This document shows positions 33,523 to 42,544 of a DNA stretch of 64,000 nt, one piece after another. The translations under genes were made by a program, and so were the position numbers. Source of the DNA: G965197715 sp965247615 (GTDB taxonomy: Bacteria; Chloroflexota; Dehalococcoidia; Lucifugimonadales; UBA1127); assembly GCA_965247615.1 (NCBI GenBank), contig OZ252022.1, positions 2,294,001-2,358,000 of the forward strand, read 5' to 3'. The notes beneath the pieces were generated by a model. That model was not told the origin of the DNA, searched no databases, and saw only the letters and a program-made list of their open reading frames with translations. Numbering within the stretch: position 1 is the stretch's first letter; the number at the start of each line of letters is the position of its first letter.

Positions 33523-35766
33523 CTAGCTGGACGGACTCAGGCGGAGCAGGCGGTGAACCTTCTCGGCCGTGACGGGGAGATCGTGGACCCGCACGCCCAC
33601 GGCGTCGTGGACCGCGTTGGCGATGGCCGCCGCGGCGGGAACGTTGGGAAGCTCGCCGATGGCCTTGCCCTGGAAGGGGGTCGGTCCCAGGCCTTCGCCG
33701 AGAAGCACGGTCTCAAGGCGCGGGACGTCCCGGCTGGTGGGCAGCTTGAAGTCGCCGAGGTGGAGCGCTTGGATGTGCCCTTCCGCCATGGTCATGTCCT
33801 CCATGACGCCAAACCCGAACCCCTGAACGATGCCGCCGTTTATCTGCCCCTGGTGGGTGACCGGGTTCAGGACGGTCCCGACGTCGTGGACAGTGACCAG
33901 GCGCTCGACTGAGACGGCGCCGGTCTCCGGGTCCACTTCCACCTCAGCGACCTGGGCGCAGAACGAGGTCACGGGCGGGGCTTCCGCCGGTTCGAAGGTG
34001 GCTGTCTGCGTGGCAGGACTGCCCCTGCCCCGGAATGCCAGGGAGGCCGCGTCCTGGAAGGAGAGACTCTGCTCCTCCGGTCCAATGAAGCGCCCGGCTT
34101 GGTGCTGGACGCTCTCCGGGTTGCAGGCCATGTGGTCGGCAGCCACCTGCTTCAGGTCCTCCAGCAGGGCCTCAGCGGCCTGGAGGGCGGCGCGGCCCGT
34201 GGAGTTGGTGGTCTTGCTTCCACCCAGGCCCGCCTCTGACTCGAAGGAGTTGGTGGTGCCCACCTCAACCTTGACCTGGTCCATGCCCACGCCAAGAGTC
34301 TCCCCCACGATCTGCTGGACGACGGTGTAGGCGCCCGTACCGCACTCGGGTATGGTCAGGGTCATGGTGACGAAGCCGTCGGCGGCCACGCTGAGGGCGG
34401 CGTTGGAGCGGCCGGCGCCGCTGCCGCGCTCGTACATGGCGATGCCGCGGCCCCGGTGGGGCGACGCCTTCGGCCGGTCCCACTGGGACGAGCGCGCGGC
34501 GGCCTCCAGGACGTCCTTCGCCCTGACGTTCGTCCAGCGGACGCCCAGGGAGGAGGTCTCGCCAGCCGTCAGGACGTTCTTCAGCCGAAACTCCATTGGG
34601 TCCATGCCGAGCCTTCTTGCGATGAGGTCCAGGTGGGACTCCACGGCGAACACGGTCTGGGGGCTGCCGGGGGTCCGGGTCTGGGTGCAGGGCACCTGGT
34701 TGGTGTAGGCGCAGTATTCCTGGACGCGCACGGCGGGGACCCGGTAGCAGCTGCCCACCTGCCTCGCACCCATGACGGCGACCTGAACGTTGGCCTTGAA
34801 AGCGGCGTAGGCGCCGCCGGCGAAGTGGACGGTGGCATCCATGGCGGTGATGGCGCCATCCTGCGAGATGCCGGTGCGCAGCGTGATGGCGCCCGGGTGG
34901 CGGTGGCCGCTGGCCATCATCTCCTCCATGTGGCTCAGCACCAGCTTGACGGGCCTGCCGGTCTGCCTGGAGAGGAAGTAGCACAGGGGCACGTCCAGGA
35001 GGGACGACTTGCCGCCGAAGTCGCCGCCGACGGGGAGGACGTGGACGGTCACCTGGCCCTGGGGAGCGCCAAGCTGATTGACCAGGAGGTCGCGAAGGCT
35101 GTAGGGGCCCTTGTTGGACGCCCACACCTCCACGGGACCGTCCGGGTGGGCCCAGACGGTGCAGGCGTGGGGCTCCAGGTATCCGTGGTGGGTGAGCGGC
35201 GTCTCGAAGGTGTCCTCGAAGACCTGGGCGGCCCGCCTGAAGCCCTCGGCCAGGTCGCCGTGCTCCCAGACGGTGAACGACTGGAGATTCGGCAGGTCCT
35301 CCGGCCGGTCGGGCGCGTTGACATAGGACACGGGGTCGTCGTGGATCCTGGTCGTCCCTTCCTTCAGGGCCGCGACGGGGTCGTAGACGCCCGGAAGCTC
35401 CTCATACTCCACGCGAATGGCCTCGACGGCCTCTTCCGCGGCTTCGAGGGTATCGGCGGCCACGGCAGCCACGGCCTCGCCGGAGAAGCGCACCTTGTCG
35501 ATGGCGAGGATGGGCATGTCCCGCATGCGCAGGCCCACGCGCACGGACGCTACGTCCCGACCGGTGAGCACCGCTCGCACGCCGGGGACCGCACTGGCGG
35601 CGGACGTGTCCAGGGAGACGATGCGCGCGTGGGGCAGCGAACTGCGCAGCACCTTTGTCCACAGGGCGCCGGGCAGCGTGACGTCGGCGGCATAGACCGT
35701 TTGGCCCGACACCTTGTCCAGGCCGTCGACGCGGGCGGCGGGCCTGGCAATCACGGCGTAGGTCAT
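33523..35766 (-). CDS. Xanthine-dehydrogenase-family molybdopterin-binding large subunit
   Basis: 747 aa. Oxidises hydroxylatable substrates at a Mo-cytosine/pyranopterin site. ARVDGLDKVSGQTVYAADV is the family N-terminus. VGGDFGGKS, GLGGSKTTNSTG and AIGELPNVPAAAAIANAVHDA are cofactor loops, the last holding the probable catalytic Glu in GEL. The substrate-channel motif reads TRTPGSPQTVFA rather than RGFGxPQ. The ATG at 35766 follows AGGAGG. The FAD-binding and 2Fe-2S subunits that normally accompany it are not in the neighbouring genes, so it is an orphan here. Possible substrates include CO, aldehydes, nicotinate-like heterocycles or purines. Confidence 0.9.
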   Translation of the reverse strand: MTYAVIARPAARVDGLDKVSGQTVYAADVTLPGALWTKVLRSSLPHARIVSLDTSAASAVPGVRAVLTGRDVASVRVGLRMRDMPILAIDKVRFSGEAVAAVAADTLEAAEEAVEAIRVEYEELPGVYDPVAALKEGTTRIHDDPVSYVNAPDRPEDLPNLQSFTVWEHGDLAEGFRRAAQVFEDTFETPLTHHGYLEPHACTVWAHPDGPVEVWASNKGPYSLRDLLVNQLGAPQGQVTVHVLPVGGDFGGKSSLLDVPLCYFLSRQTGRPVKLVLSHMEEMMASGHRHPGAITLRTGISQDGAITAMDATVHFAGGAYAAFKANVQVAVMGARQVGSCYRVPAVRVQEYCAYTNQVPCTQTRTPGSPQTVFAVESHLDLIARRLGMDPMEFRLKNVLTAGETSSLGVRWTNVRAKDVLEAAARSSQWDRPKASPHRGRGIAMYERGSGAGRSNAALSVAADGFVTMTLTIPECGTGAYTVVQQIVGETLGVGMDQVKVEVGTTNSFESEAGLGGSKTTNSTGRAALQAAEALLEDLKQVAADHMACNPESVQHQAGRFIGPEEQSLSFQDAASLAFRGRGSPATQTATFEPAEAPPVTSFCAQVAEVEVDPETGAVSVERLVTVHDVGTVLNPVTHQGQINGGIVQGFGFGVMEDMTMAEGHIQALHLGDFKLPTSRDVPRLETVLLGEGLGPTPFQGKAIGELPNVPAAAAIANAVHDAVGVRVHDLPVTAEKVHRLLRLSPSS

Positions 35767-35926
35767 GAGCAACCTCCTGGGGATTATGCGGCGCCGACCC
35801 TGAGGCGGCGCGACGGCAGCACGTATCTTTCAGATGTGGGGATATCCTACCACGGAGGGGCTTTGACCGGGGCCGGTCGGGGGCACGGCGCTCGGGGCGT
35901 CGGTGAACGCAGACAGTGCCGTTGCC

Positions 35927-35954
35927 TTGACTCATGCCACTGCCAGGCTACAAT
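35927..35954 (+). promoter_or_regulatory. Predicted promoter of the VOC gene
   Basis: TTGACT (35927-35932), 16-nt spacer, TACAAT (35949-35954). Confidence 0.6.
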
Positions 35955-36009
35955 CTCGGTGCATAGACCGGTGACGCAGTGTCTCTTGAGGAGATTGGGA
36001 GGAGGAGAG

Positions 36010-36516
36010 ATGGCCAAGGCCTTTCACATCAGCCGCGTGGGTCACATCGGCATTCAGGTCACGGACATGGACAGGTCCGAGGAGTGGTACACCAGGACTC
36101 TGGGGTTGACGCTCACAGGGCGATGGCCACAGGGGGAGGACCGCGAGATCTGCTTCCTGCGCTTCAACGACGACCATCACAACATTGTTCTGTTCACACA
36201 CCCCACGGACGTCGCCCCCGGATCATGGGACGCGGGCTATCAGCCGCTGCAACACATCGCCCTGGAGGTCGAGAGCCGCGACGAGTGGCTCAAGGCCCTG
36301 GCGGACATGCGGCGCAAGGGCGTGGAGATTGTGGAGGGGCCACTGGTCCACGGGCCGGAGGGCACTCCCAGCAACATTGGGGGGAGCGGGAGCAGGTCCT
36401 TCTACTTCCTGGACCCCGACGGCAACCGGATAGAGATATTCTGCGACATGATGAAGGTCCCGAACGACGAGCCATTCCCGCGCCCGGAGTATGGGGACGT
36501 GTTCAGCAGGGCGTGA
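36010..36516 (+). CDS. VOC (glyoxalase/dioxygenase fold) protein
   Basis: 168 aa, ATG at 36010 after GGAGGAG. Longer frames upstream run antisense to the molybdopterin subunit and are rejected. Two beta-alpha-beta-beta-beta modules are visible. VGHIGIQVTDMDRSEEWYTR gives the first metal His, LQHIALEVESRDEWLKAL the second, and YFLDPDGNRIEIFCDM the C-terminal Glu ligand. This His/His/Glu pattern is typical of extradiol dioxygenase- or glyoxalase-like proteins, so it should bind a divalent metal. Monocistronic; substrate unknown. Confidence 0.88.
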   Translation: MAKAFHISRVGHIGIQVTDMDRSEEWYTRTLGLTLTGRWPQGEDREICFLRFNDDHHNIVLFTHPTDVAPGSWDAGYQPLQHIALEVESRDEWLKALADMRRKGVEIVEGPLVHGPEGTPSNIGGSGSRSFYFLDPDGNRIEIFCDMMKVPNDEPFPRPEYGDVFSRA

Positions 36517-36545
36517 CGCCGCGGCGGATCGTGGTCTGCGGCAGG

Positions 36546-38045
36546 CTAGGTTTCAGGCTTCCATCGCAGGTCCGGCTGCCTGGCCGCCTTCGCCTCGTCC
36601 AAGCGCAGCACCGGCGTGTGGTGGGGAGCGCTGCGGACCAGCTCCGGGGTCTCCTCCACTTCGTCGGCTATCCGGCGCATCACCTCGATGAAGGCATCCA
36701 GGGCCTCTTTGCCTTCGCACTCCGTGGGCTCGATCATCAGGGCCTCGTCCACGATGAGGGGGAAATACATGGTGGGCGGGTGGACGCCGTAGTCGATGAG
36801 CCGCTTCGCGATCTGCAGGGCCCTGACGCCCGCGGCCTTCTGCCGCCGTGCCGAGAAGACGACCTCGTGCATGCAGGTGCGGTCGTAGGGGAGGTGGTAG
36901 CGGTCTTTGAGGGACGCCAGGACGTAGTTGGCGTTGACGACGGCGTCCCGGCTAATCTGCCGCAGGCCGCCGGCCCCCAGGGCGCGGATGTACGCATAGG
37001 CCCGGACCAGGACGCCGAAGTTGCCGTGGAAGCCGCCCATGGCGCCGATGGTCTGGGGCGGACGGCCGAGGCGGTACGCCAGCTCCCCGCCGCCCCGCTC
37101 CACGACCGGCGACGGCAGGAAGGGGAGCAGACGCTCGCCGACGCAGACGGGACCTGCGCCGGGGCCGCCGCCGCCGTGGGGGGTGCTGAAGGTCTTGTGC
37201 AGGTTCAGATGCACGGCGTCGAAGCCCAGGGCGCCCAGCTTCACCATGCCAAGCAGAGCGTTCATGTTGGCGCCATCGCCGTAGACCAACCCTCCGGCCT
37301 CGTGCACGATGCTGCAGATCTCCGCGATGGCCGGGTTGAAGAGGCCCAGGGTGTTGGGCAGGGTAATCATCACTGCGGCCATCTCTGGGGTGGCGGCCTG
37401 CCGCACGGCGCCCAGATCCAAGTTGCCGCGGGCGTCCGAGGGTATGGTCACGACGCGGAAGCCGGCCATGGCCGCCGAGGCGGGGTTTGTGCCGTGAGCG
37501 CTGTCCGGGATGAGGACGACCTTGCGCTGGGCCTCCCCGTTGGCGAGGTGGTAGGCACGCACCATGAGCACCCCCGCCAGCTCACCGTGGGCCCCGGCCA
37601 GGGTTGCGAGACTGGAGCCGGCCATCCCTGTGATCTCCGCCAGGTAGACTTGAAGCTCCCACATCAGGCGCAAGGCCCCCTGGACGGTGGCTTCTTCCTG
37701 ATTGGGATGGATGGCGGCGAAGCCCGGCAGCGCAGCGGCAACCTCATTGACCTTGGGGTTGTACTTCATACTGCAGGACCCCAGGGGGTAGATGTTGGTG
37801 TCCACGGAGAAGTTGGCCTGGGAGAGGCGGGTGAAGTAGCGGACCACGTCCAACTCCGAGAGCTCGGGCAGGATCAGGTCCTTGCGGAGGAGCTCACCGG
37901 GGGGCAGGGGTTGGGCGGGGACGTCTGACTCCGGCATGCGGACGCCGGAACGGCCGGGGACGCTGAGCGCCATGAGGCTCTTGCCAAGGGGGTTGCCGGC
38001 CTCGGGGGGAGGGAGGGGAGCACGCTCTGCGCCGGTTTCCGTCAT
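36546..38045 (-). CDS. gcvPB: Glycine dehydrogenase (decarboxylating) subunit 2
   Basis: 499 aa, the PLP-carrying half of the split P-protein of the glycine cleavage system. It decarboxylates glycine and hands the aminomethyl group to lipoyl-GcvH. DAVHLNLHKTFSTPHGGGGP contains the PLP-binding Lys. GSCSMKYNPKVNE and AHGTNPASAAMAGF are family blocks. The ATGA overlap with gcvPA gives translational coupling. The C-terminus is normal for the split form. Last gene of the operon. Confidence 0.95.
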   Translation of the reverse strand: MTETGAERAPLPPPEAGNPLGKSLMALSVPGRSGVRMPESDVPAQPLPPGELLRKDLILPELSELDVVRYFTRLSQANFSVDTNIYPLGSCSMKYNPKVNEVAAALPGFAAIHPNQEEATVQGALRLMWELQVYLAEITGMAGSSLATLAGAHGELAGVLMVRAYHLANGEAQRKVVLIPDSAHGTNPASAAMAGFRVVTIPSDARGNLDLGAVRQAATPEMAAVMITLPNTLGLFNPAIAEICSIVHEAGGLVYGDGANMNALLGMVKLGALGFDAVHLNLHKTFSTPHGGGGPGAGPVCVGERLLPFLPSPVVERGGGELAYRLGRPPQTIGAMGGFHGNFGVLVRAYAYIRALGAGGLRQISRDAVVNANYVLASLKDRYHLPYDRTCMHEVVFSARRQKAAGVRALQIAKRLIDYGVHPPTMYFPLIVDEALMIEPTECEGKEALDAFIEVMRRIADEVEETPELVRSAPHHTPVLRLDEAKAARQPDLRWKPET

Positions 38046-39379
38046 CCGTGTACCTCTGCGAGGGCGGAGGCGAGGGCCTCAATCTCCTGGCGGCTGTTGG
38101 TTTCCGTGACACAGAAGAGGGTGCCATTGGGCACAGCGCCGCTGACGTCCAGGCCTCCGATGATGCGGTGTTGGCGGAGGCGCAGACCCAACTCCCTGGG
38201 CGGAAGCGGGGACTGCAGGATGAACTCGTTGAACCAGGTCCAGGGAACGGGTCCGCTGCCCTGGTAGAGGCGGCAACCGGGGACCTGGGCTGCCAGGGAG
38301 GCCGCGTAGTGCGCCTTCTGGTAGCAGAGCTCCGCCACCTGCCGGAGCCCTCGGGGCCCCAGGGCGGCGAGGTAGACGGCGGCAGCCGTGGCGACGAGGG
38401 CCTCCGAGGTGCAGATGTTGGAGGTAGCGCCTTCCCTGCGGATGTGCTGCTCCCGTGTCTGGATGGTGAGGACGTAGCCGGGCCTGCCCGTGCTGTCCAC
38501 GGTCCTGCCGGCGATGCGGCCGGGCATTTGGCGCAGGAAGCGCTCCCTGCAGGCGAAGAACCCTACGTAGGGTCCGCCGAAGCTGAGCCCGGCGCCAAGG
38601 GGCTGGCTGTCGCCGGTGACGATGTCCGCGTCGTAGTCCCCGGGCGGCGTGAACATCCCGAGCGCCGCGGGGTAGGCGCTCACCACCAGCAGGGCGCCCT
38701 CGGCGTGGGCGGCGTCCCGGTATGGAGCAAGGTCGTGAACGGCCCCCAGGAAGTTGGGGTACTGGGTCAGAAGGCACGCGGTCTCCCGGTCAACGTCCAC
38801 GCTGTCCTCCGACACGGTGACCACCCGGATGCCCTGGGAAGCGGTGTAGGTGGACACGACTTCGCGGTGGCGCGGGTGCACCGTGTCCAGGACGGCGACG
38901 GTGGAGCGGCCGGTGATACGGCAGGCCATCAGCGCGGCCTCTGCCAGCGAGGTGGCGCCGTCATACATGCCTGCGTTGGCGACCTCCATGCCGGTCAGAA
39001 GGCACACCATGGTCTGGAAGTCGTAGGTGGCCTGGAGGGTGCCCTGGCTGACCTCCGGCTGGTAGGGGGTGTAGGAGGTGAGCAGCTCGCCTCGGGAGAC
39101 GATGGCGCGCACGACGCTGGGGACGAAGTGCCGGTAGGCGCCGCCGCCGAGGAAGCAGGCGTAGTCGCCCGGGACCAGGTTCTCCTGGGAGATGGCGGTG
39201 AGCTCCTGCTGAAGCTCCATCTCGGAGAGGGCTGGTGGCAGGTCCAAGGGGGCGTCTCGAAATTCGGCTGGGATGTCGTCGAAGAGCTCGTCAACGGACG
39301 CCGCGCCGATGGTCCGGAGCATTGCCTGGCGCTGGGCTTCTGTGTTGGGGAGGTAGGAATGCTGGAAGGGAGTGGTCAT
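38042..39379 (-). CDS. gcvPA: Glycine dehydrogenase (decarboxylating) subunit 1
   Basis: 445 aa, the N-terminal, non-PLP half of the split glycine dehydrogenase; it forms an alpha2beta2 enzyme with GcvPB. HSYLPNTEAQRQAMLRTIGA is the usual start, and DYACFLGGGAYRHFVPSVV, YTPYQPEVSQGTLQATYDFQ and NAGMYDGATSLAEAALMA are core blocks. The ATG at 39379 lies 11 bp after the gcvH stop. Split rather than fused P-protein is found in Firmicutes, Thermotogae, Chloroflexota, archaea and others. Confidence 0.95.
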   Translation of the reverse strand: MTTPFQHSYLPNTEAQRQAMLRTIGAASVDELFDDIPAEFRDAPLDLPPALSEMELQQELTAISQENLVPGDYACFLGGGAYRHFVPSVVRAIVSRGELLTSYTPYQPEVSQGTLQATYDFQTMVCLLTGMEVANAGMYDGATSLAEAALMACRITGRSTVAVLDTVHPRHREVVSTYTASQGIRVVTVSEDSVDVDRETACLLTQYPNFLGAVHDLAPYRDAAHAEGALLVVSAYPAALGMFTPPGDYDADIVTGDSQPLGAGLSFGGPYVGFFACRERFLRQMPGRIAGRTVDSTGRPGYVLTIQTREQHIRREGATSNICTSEALVATAAAVYLAALGPRGLRQVAELCYQKAHYAASLAAQVPGCRLYQGSGPVPWTWFNEFILQSPLPPRELGLRLRQHRIIGGLDVSGAVPNGTLFCVTETNSRQEIEALASALAEVHG

Positions 39380-39390
39380 TGGGTCTTGCG

Positions 39391-39786
39391 CTACTCTGCC
39401 TGGGCCGCCAGGTGCTGCTCGTACTCGGCGGGGGTGAGGAGCTTCTCCAGCTCAGCGGCGTCGCTGAGGCGCACCTTGACCAGCCAGCCCTGACCGTACG
39501 GGTCGTCGTTAATGCGCTCCGGATGGTCGAGGGCGTCCTGATTGGACTCAAGGACCTCGCCGGAGACGGGAATGAAGAGGTCCGAGACGGACTTGACCGA
39601 TTCCACCTCACCGATGCGCTCGAACTGGGTGACGCCAGCGCCGGCTTGGGGGATGCTGAGGTACACGATGTCGCCGAGTTGGTCCTGGGCGAAGTCGGTG
39701 ATTCCCACAACCACGGTGCCATCGTCATTGTTGCGGACCCACTCGTGCTCCCGGCTGTAGCGCAAATCCTGGGGGACGTTGCTCAC
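39391..39786 (-). CDS. gcvH: Glycine cleavage system H protein
   Basis: 131 aa. Carries the lipoyl arm that shuttles the aminomethyl group between P- and T-proteins. The lipoylation site is Lys65 in EVESVKSVSDLFIPVSGEV, and REHEWVRNNDDGTVVVGITD is the standard N-terminal block. The length is normal. It lies 57 bp downstream of gcvT in the same operon. No lipoate ligase or lipoyl synthase gene is nearby. Confidence 0.96.
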   Translation of the reverse strand: MSNVPQDLRYSREHEWVRNNDDGTVVVGITDFAQDQLGDIVYLSIPQAGAGVTQFERIGEVESVKSVSDLFIPVSGEVLESNQDALDHPERINDDPYGQGWLVKVRLSDAAELEKLLTPAEYEQHLAAQAE

Positions 39787-39843
39787 GGGGCGCTCCTTTG
39801 GTCACTTGGTCCCGGCAGGCCGAGATAACTCAGTATACCGAGT

Positions 39844-40974
39844 CTAGGGACGGCGATAAAAGGGGAGGGCAACAATCTGGGCCGGAACGGACCGCCCGCG
39901 CAGGTCAATGGCCAGCCGGGCGCCGGGCGCGGCGAACTCCGCGGGAACGTAGCCCAAGCCTATGCCCCTGTCAAGGGACGGCGAATAGCCGCCGCTGGTG
40001 ACGCTGCCCAGCACGGTGGCGCCGTCGGTGATTGCGTACCCATGGCGCGGGATGGCGTTCTCCTGCATGGCGAAGCCGACGAGGCGCCGCCGAAGCCCCT
40101 GATCGCGCTGTCGCAAGAGGGCGTCTTTTCCGACGAAGTCGCCTTTGCCGTCCAGGGCAACGAACCGCTCCAGGCCCGCTTCCAGGGGCGAGGTGGACGG
40201 GTCCATGTCGTTGCCATGGAGGAACAGGCCCGCTTCCAGCCGCAGGGAGTCCCGAGCGCCGAGGCCGCACGGGACGGCGCCCCGGTCCAGGAGGAGACGC
40301 CAGAGTGATTCCCCGGCGCCGCCGGCGGTGACCAGCTCGAATCCGTCCTCGCCGGTATAGCCGGTCCTGCTCACGGTAACCGGCGCGTCCGCCACGGAGC
40401 GGACAGGGTCGAGGGGCATGCGGCCCTCTTCCAGGGCGAAGGGGCGCAGCGACGAAGGCGTCTGGGGGAAGAGGGAATCCAAGACAGCCGCGGTCCGCGG
40501 CCCCTGGGCAGCGATCATCACGGTCTCCCGCGTGATGTCCCACATGACGACGCCGGAGAAGGACGAGAGCCAGCGTTCCAGCCACCCCACTGCGGCGTCA
40601 TGGTTGGCGGCGTTGACCACCAGCATCCACTCGTCCTCGGTGGAGGGCGAGCGGGAGACGATGCAGTCGTCGATGATGCCGCCGTCCGTGTTGAGGAGGA
40701 AGGTGTAGCGCGCGCGCCCCGGGCCCAGGGCCTCTATGCGCGCGGGGAGCATGCGATCCAGGAAGGTTGCGGCCTCGGGGCCGTGGAACCGGAGCCGACC
40801 CATGTGGGAGACGTCGAAGAGACCGATGGACGAACGCACGGCCCGGGCCTCGGCGAGGATGCCGGTGTACTGGAGGGGCATCTCCCATCCGGCGAAGGGG
40901 ACCATGCGGGCGCCCAGGGCCAGGTGGAGGTCATAGAGGGCGGTGTGCTTCAGGGGTGCGGACGGCGTGCTCAC
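39844..40974 (-). CDS. gcvT: Glycine cleavage system T protein (aminomethyltransferase)
   Basis: 376 aa. Transfers the one-carbon unit to tetrahydrofolate and releases ammonia. LGARMVPFAGWEMPLQY and FDVSHMGRLRFHGP are the N-terminal blocks. LNTDGGIIDDCIV holds the catalytic Asp region, SRTGYTGEDGFELV the central block, and TSGGYSPSLDRGIGLGYV the C-terminal barrel. First gene of gcvT-H-PA-PB. It starts 58 bp after the Fic gene's stop, too short for a glycine riboswitch, so any control is elsewhere or through read-through from the Fic gene. Confidence 0.95.
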   Translation of the reverse strand: MSTPSAPLKHTALYDLHLALGARMVPFAGWEMPLQYTGILAEARAVRSSIGLFDVSHMGRLRFHGPEAATFLDRMLPARIEALGPGRARYTFLLNTDGGIIDDCIVSRSPSTEDEWMLVVNAANHDAAVGWLERWLSSFSGVVMWDITRETVMIAAQGPRTAAVLDSLFPQTPSSLRPFALEEGRMPLDPVRSVADAPVTVSRTGYTGEDGFELVTAGGAGESLWRLLLDRGAVPCGLGARDSLRLEAGLFLHGNDMDPSTSPLEAGLERFVALDGKGDFVGKDALLRQRDQGLRRRLVGFAMQENAIPRHGYAITDGATVLGSVTSGGYSPSLDRGIGLGYVPAEFAAPGARLAIDLRGRSVPAQIVALPFYRRP

Positions 40975-41032
40975 GGGGATCTATGGCTCCTAGGGCCTTT
41001 CGGCGACCGGCGCCCAGGGCCGGCTGCTCCGG

Positions 41033-42196
41033 TCAGCCGGTCGGTCCTACGGGCGGGTCCAACACGTGCAACAGCTCACGGGCCAAGTATATCCGATTGC
41101 GCGCATGACCCGTTATCTCTTCGACGATGCCCTCACCCTGCAATCGTTCAACGGCGGCTCTAGCGGTAGGGAAGCTCAATTGCAGCTTCCTGGCCACCCC
41201 TGTGATGGTGAGGTAGGGGTTCCGGAAGAGGAGGTCGAGCACAGCGAGGGCTCTACTGGAGGCCCGCCGCGTTTGCAATCGCTGCCGGTACTCGGCCTGC
41301 AGCGCTAGGAGGCGCTGCGCAGACTCGACGGCGTCAGTGGCTTGAGCGGCCACGCCCCGCAGAAAGAACCCCAACCACCCGGTCCAATCGCCCTTTTCGC
41401 TGACAGCGAGGAGTCTGTCGTAGTACTCGTCCTGATGCCTTTGAAAGTAGGCGCTCAGGTAGAGGAGCGGTTGAGGGAGCCTGCGGCGCTCGCAGAGATA
41501 GAGGATGATGAGAAGCCGCCCCACGCGGCCGTTGCCGTCCAGGAAGGGGTGTATGGACTCGAACTGATAGTGCAGCAGGCCGCACTGGATGAGAGGAGGA
41601 GCACCCTCTTGGTCATGCAGGTACCGCTCCCAGGCGCCGAGGGCTTCGTGCATCTCTGGGACCGGGGGCGGGACATAGGTCGCTTCATCCAGCGTGCATC
41701 CGGGGCGCCCAATCCAGTTCTGCCGCTGCCGGAACTCGCCGGGGGCTTCGTCTCCTCCTCGGACCCTGTACATCAGCCGCCGGTGGAGCTCCCTGACCAG
41801 ACGCAGGCTCAGGGGAAGAGTATTCAGCGCCTCCAGGCCGTACTCCATGGCTTGGACGTAGTTGAAGACCTCACGGACATCCGCCACGCGCGGCTGCTCC
41901 CGAGGGGCCGCCTCAAAAAGGAAGAGATCGGAGAGCGAAGCCTGGGTGCCCTCTATTCTGGAGCTCAGAACGGCCTCTCTGCGAACATGCGGTGAGATGA
42001 GAAGATGGGGATTCGGCAGCTGCCGGCCGGTCCCCGCCAACTCCCCCATCACCTGATCAGCTTCGGAGAGGAGCCGCAGAAGGCCGCTGTCGATGGGGAA
42101 GTCGGGAGGCAGGGGGTTCGGAACGAAGGCGTCGTACCCCTGAATGGACCGCATGATCCTACCAGAAGGGCTGTGACGAAACCTGTCGGGGTCCAT
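41033..42196 (-). CDS. Fic-domain protein with N-terminal inhibitory motif and C-terminal winged helix
   Basis: 387 aa, likely an AMP-transferase or de-AMPylase. The Fic motif HPFLDGNGRVGR is intact, with the catalytic His and phosphate-binding loop. SSRIEG in the N-terminal helix fits the (S/T)xxxE(G/N) autoinhibitory motif of class II Fic proteins. The C-terminal third (NPYLTITGVARKLQLSFPTA and RAAVERLQGEGIVEEITG) is a winged helix-turn-helix. The ATG at 42196 follows GAGG; an in-frame TTG upstream lies inside the operator repeat and is rejected. Upstream are two palindromes, so the protein may regulate its own transcription. The next gene is gcvT. Confidence 0.93.
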   Translation of the reverse strand: MDPDRFRHSPSGRIMRSIQGYDAFVPNPLPPDFPIDSGLLRLLSEADQVMGELAGTGRQLPNPHLLISPHVRREAVLSSRIEGTQASLSDLFLFEAAPREQPRVADVREVFNYVQAMEYGLEALNTLPLSLRLVRELHRRLMYRVRGGDEAPGEFRQRQNWIGRPGCTLDEATYVPPPVPEMHEALGAWERYLHDQEGAPPLIQCGLLHYQFESIHPFLDGNGRVGRLLIILYLCERRRLPQPLLYLSAYFQRHQDEYYDRLLAVSEKGDWTGWLGFFLRGVAAQATDAVESAQRLLALQAEYRQRLQTRRASSRALAVLDLLFRNPYLTITGVARKLQLSFPTARAAVERLQGEGIVEEITGHARNRIYLARELLHVLDPPVGPTG

Positions 42197-42235
42197 CGGG
42201 TAACCTCGGCCTGCTGTTGTTTGGTTCAATACGAA

Positions 42236-42251
42236 TTTGCAGTACTGCAAA
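42236..42251. promoter_or_regulatory. Operator-like palindrome, gene-proximal
   Basis: TTTGCAGTACTGCAAA is a perfect 16-bp palindrome, 40 bp upstream of the Fic ATG. Candidate binding site for a dimeric winged-helix protein, possibly the Fic protein itself. Confidence 0.65.
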
Positions 42252-42298
42252 AATCAGGGCATTTTTCAGCGGCCTATTGTTGTTTGGTACAAGACGCA

Positions 42299-42314
42299 TT
42301 TGCAGTATTGCAAA
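42299..42314. promoter_or_regulatory. Operator-like palindrome, gene-distal
   Basis: TTTGCAGTATTGCAAA is the same palindrome with one change. Its centre is exactly 63 bp from the proximal site, close to six helical turns. Confidence 0.65.
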
Positions 42315-42544
42315 AATCAGGGCATTTTTCAATAGCGCCCCCGCCAATTGACGATACCGGCAATAAGCCATTTCCCGAAACCGTGGCTGTTACGCAAGTG
42401 GGTCCTGCGCAGATACCCTCGGCGGGCGAGGGGGCAGGCCATGCCAACCGGCAGTGTACAGGTGGCCCCGCGATAACCCTCTTGCCCTTTTTGCGCCTGG
42501 TGCGTATGCTATTTCACCGTAGCCCATCGTATTGGAGGAAGCAG

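Larger units (their letters stand above)
42208..42333. repeat. Two 63-bp tandem direct repeats upstream of the Fic gene
   Basis: Units 42208-42270 and 42271-42333 abut exactly and agree at about 55 of 63 positions. Each contains a palindrome centred on TTTGCAGTACTGCAAA and a second A/T-rich inverted repeat (AAAAAT...ATTTTT). Confidence 0.9.
42197..42544. other. Fic control region and intergenic DNA
   Basis: 42208-42333 is the tandem operator repeat. 42334-42544 leads to the small membrane protein, whose ribosome binding site GGAGGAAG lies at 42535; no other gene or strong promoter is seen. Confidence 0.6.

Noticed and set aside
34456..36009. Long frame upstream of the VOC gene
   Set aside because: Antisense to the molybdopterin subunit; the VOC protein begins at the ATG at 36010 with its own ribosome site and promoter.
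40975..41032. Glycine riboswitch ahead of gcvT
   Set aside because: Only 58 bp separate the Fic stop from gcvT, too short for the aptamer, and no matching motif is seen.
42208..42333. Tandem repeats as a small CRISPR array
   Set aside because: Only two units, abutting without spacers, with internal palindromes and a position directly upstream of a gene; no cas genes in the window.
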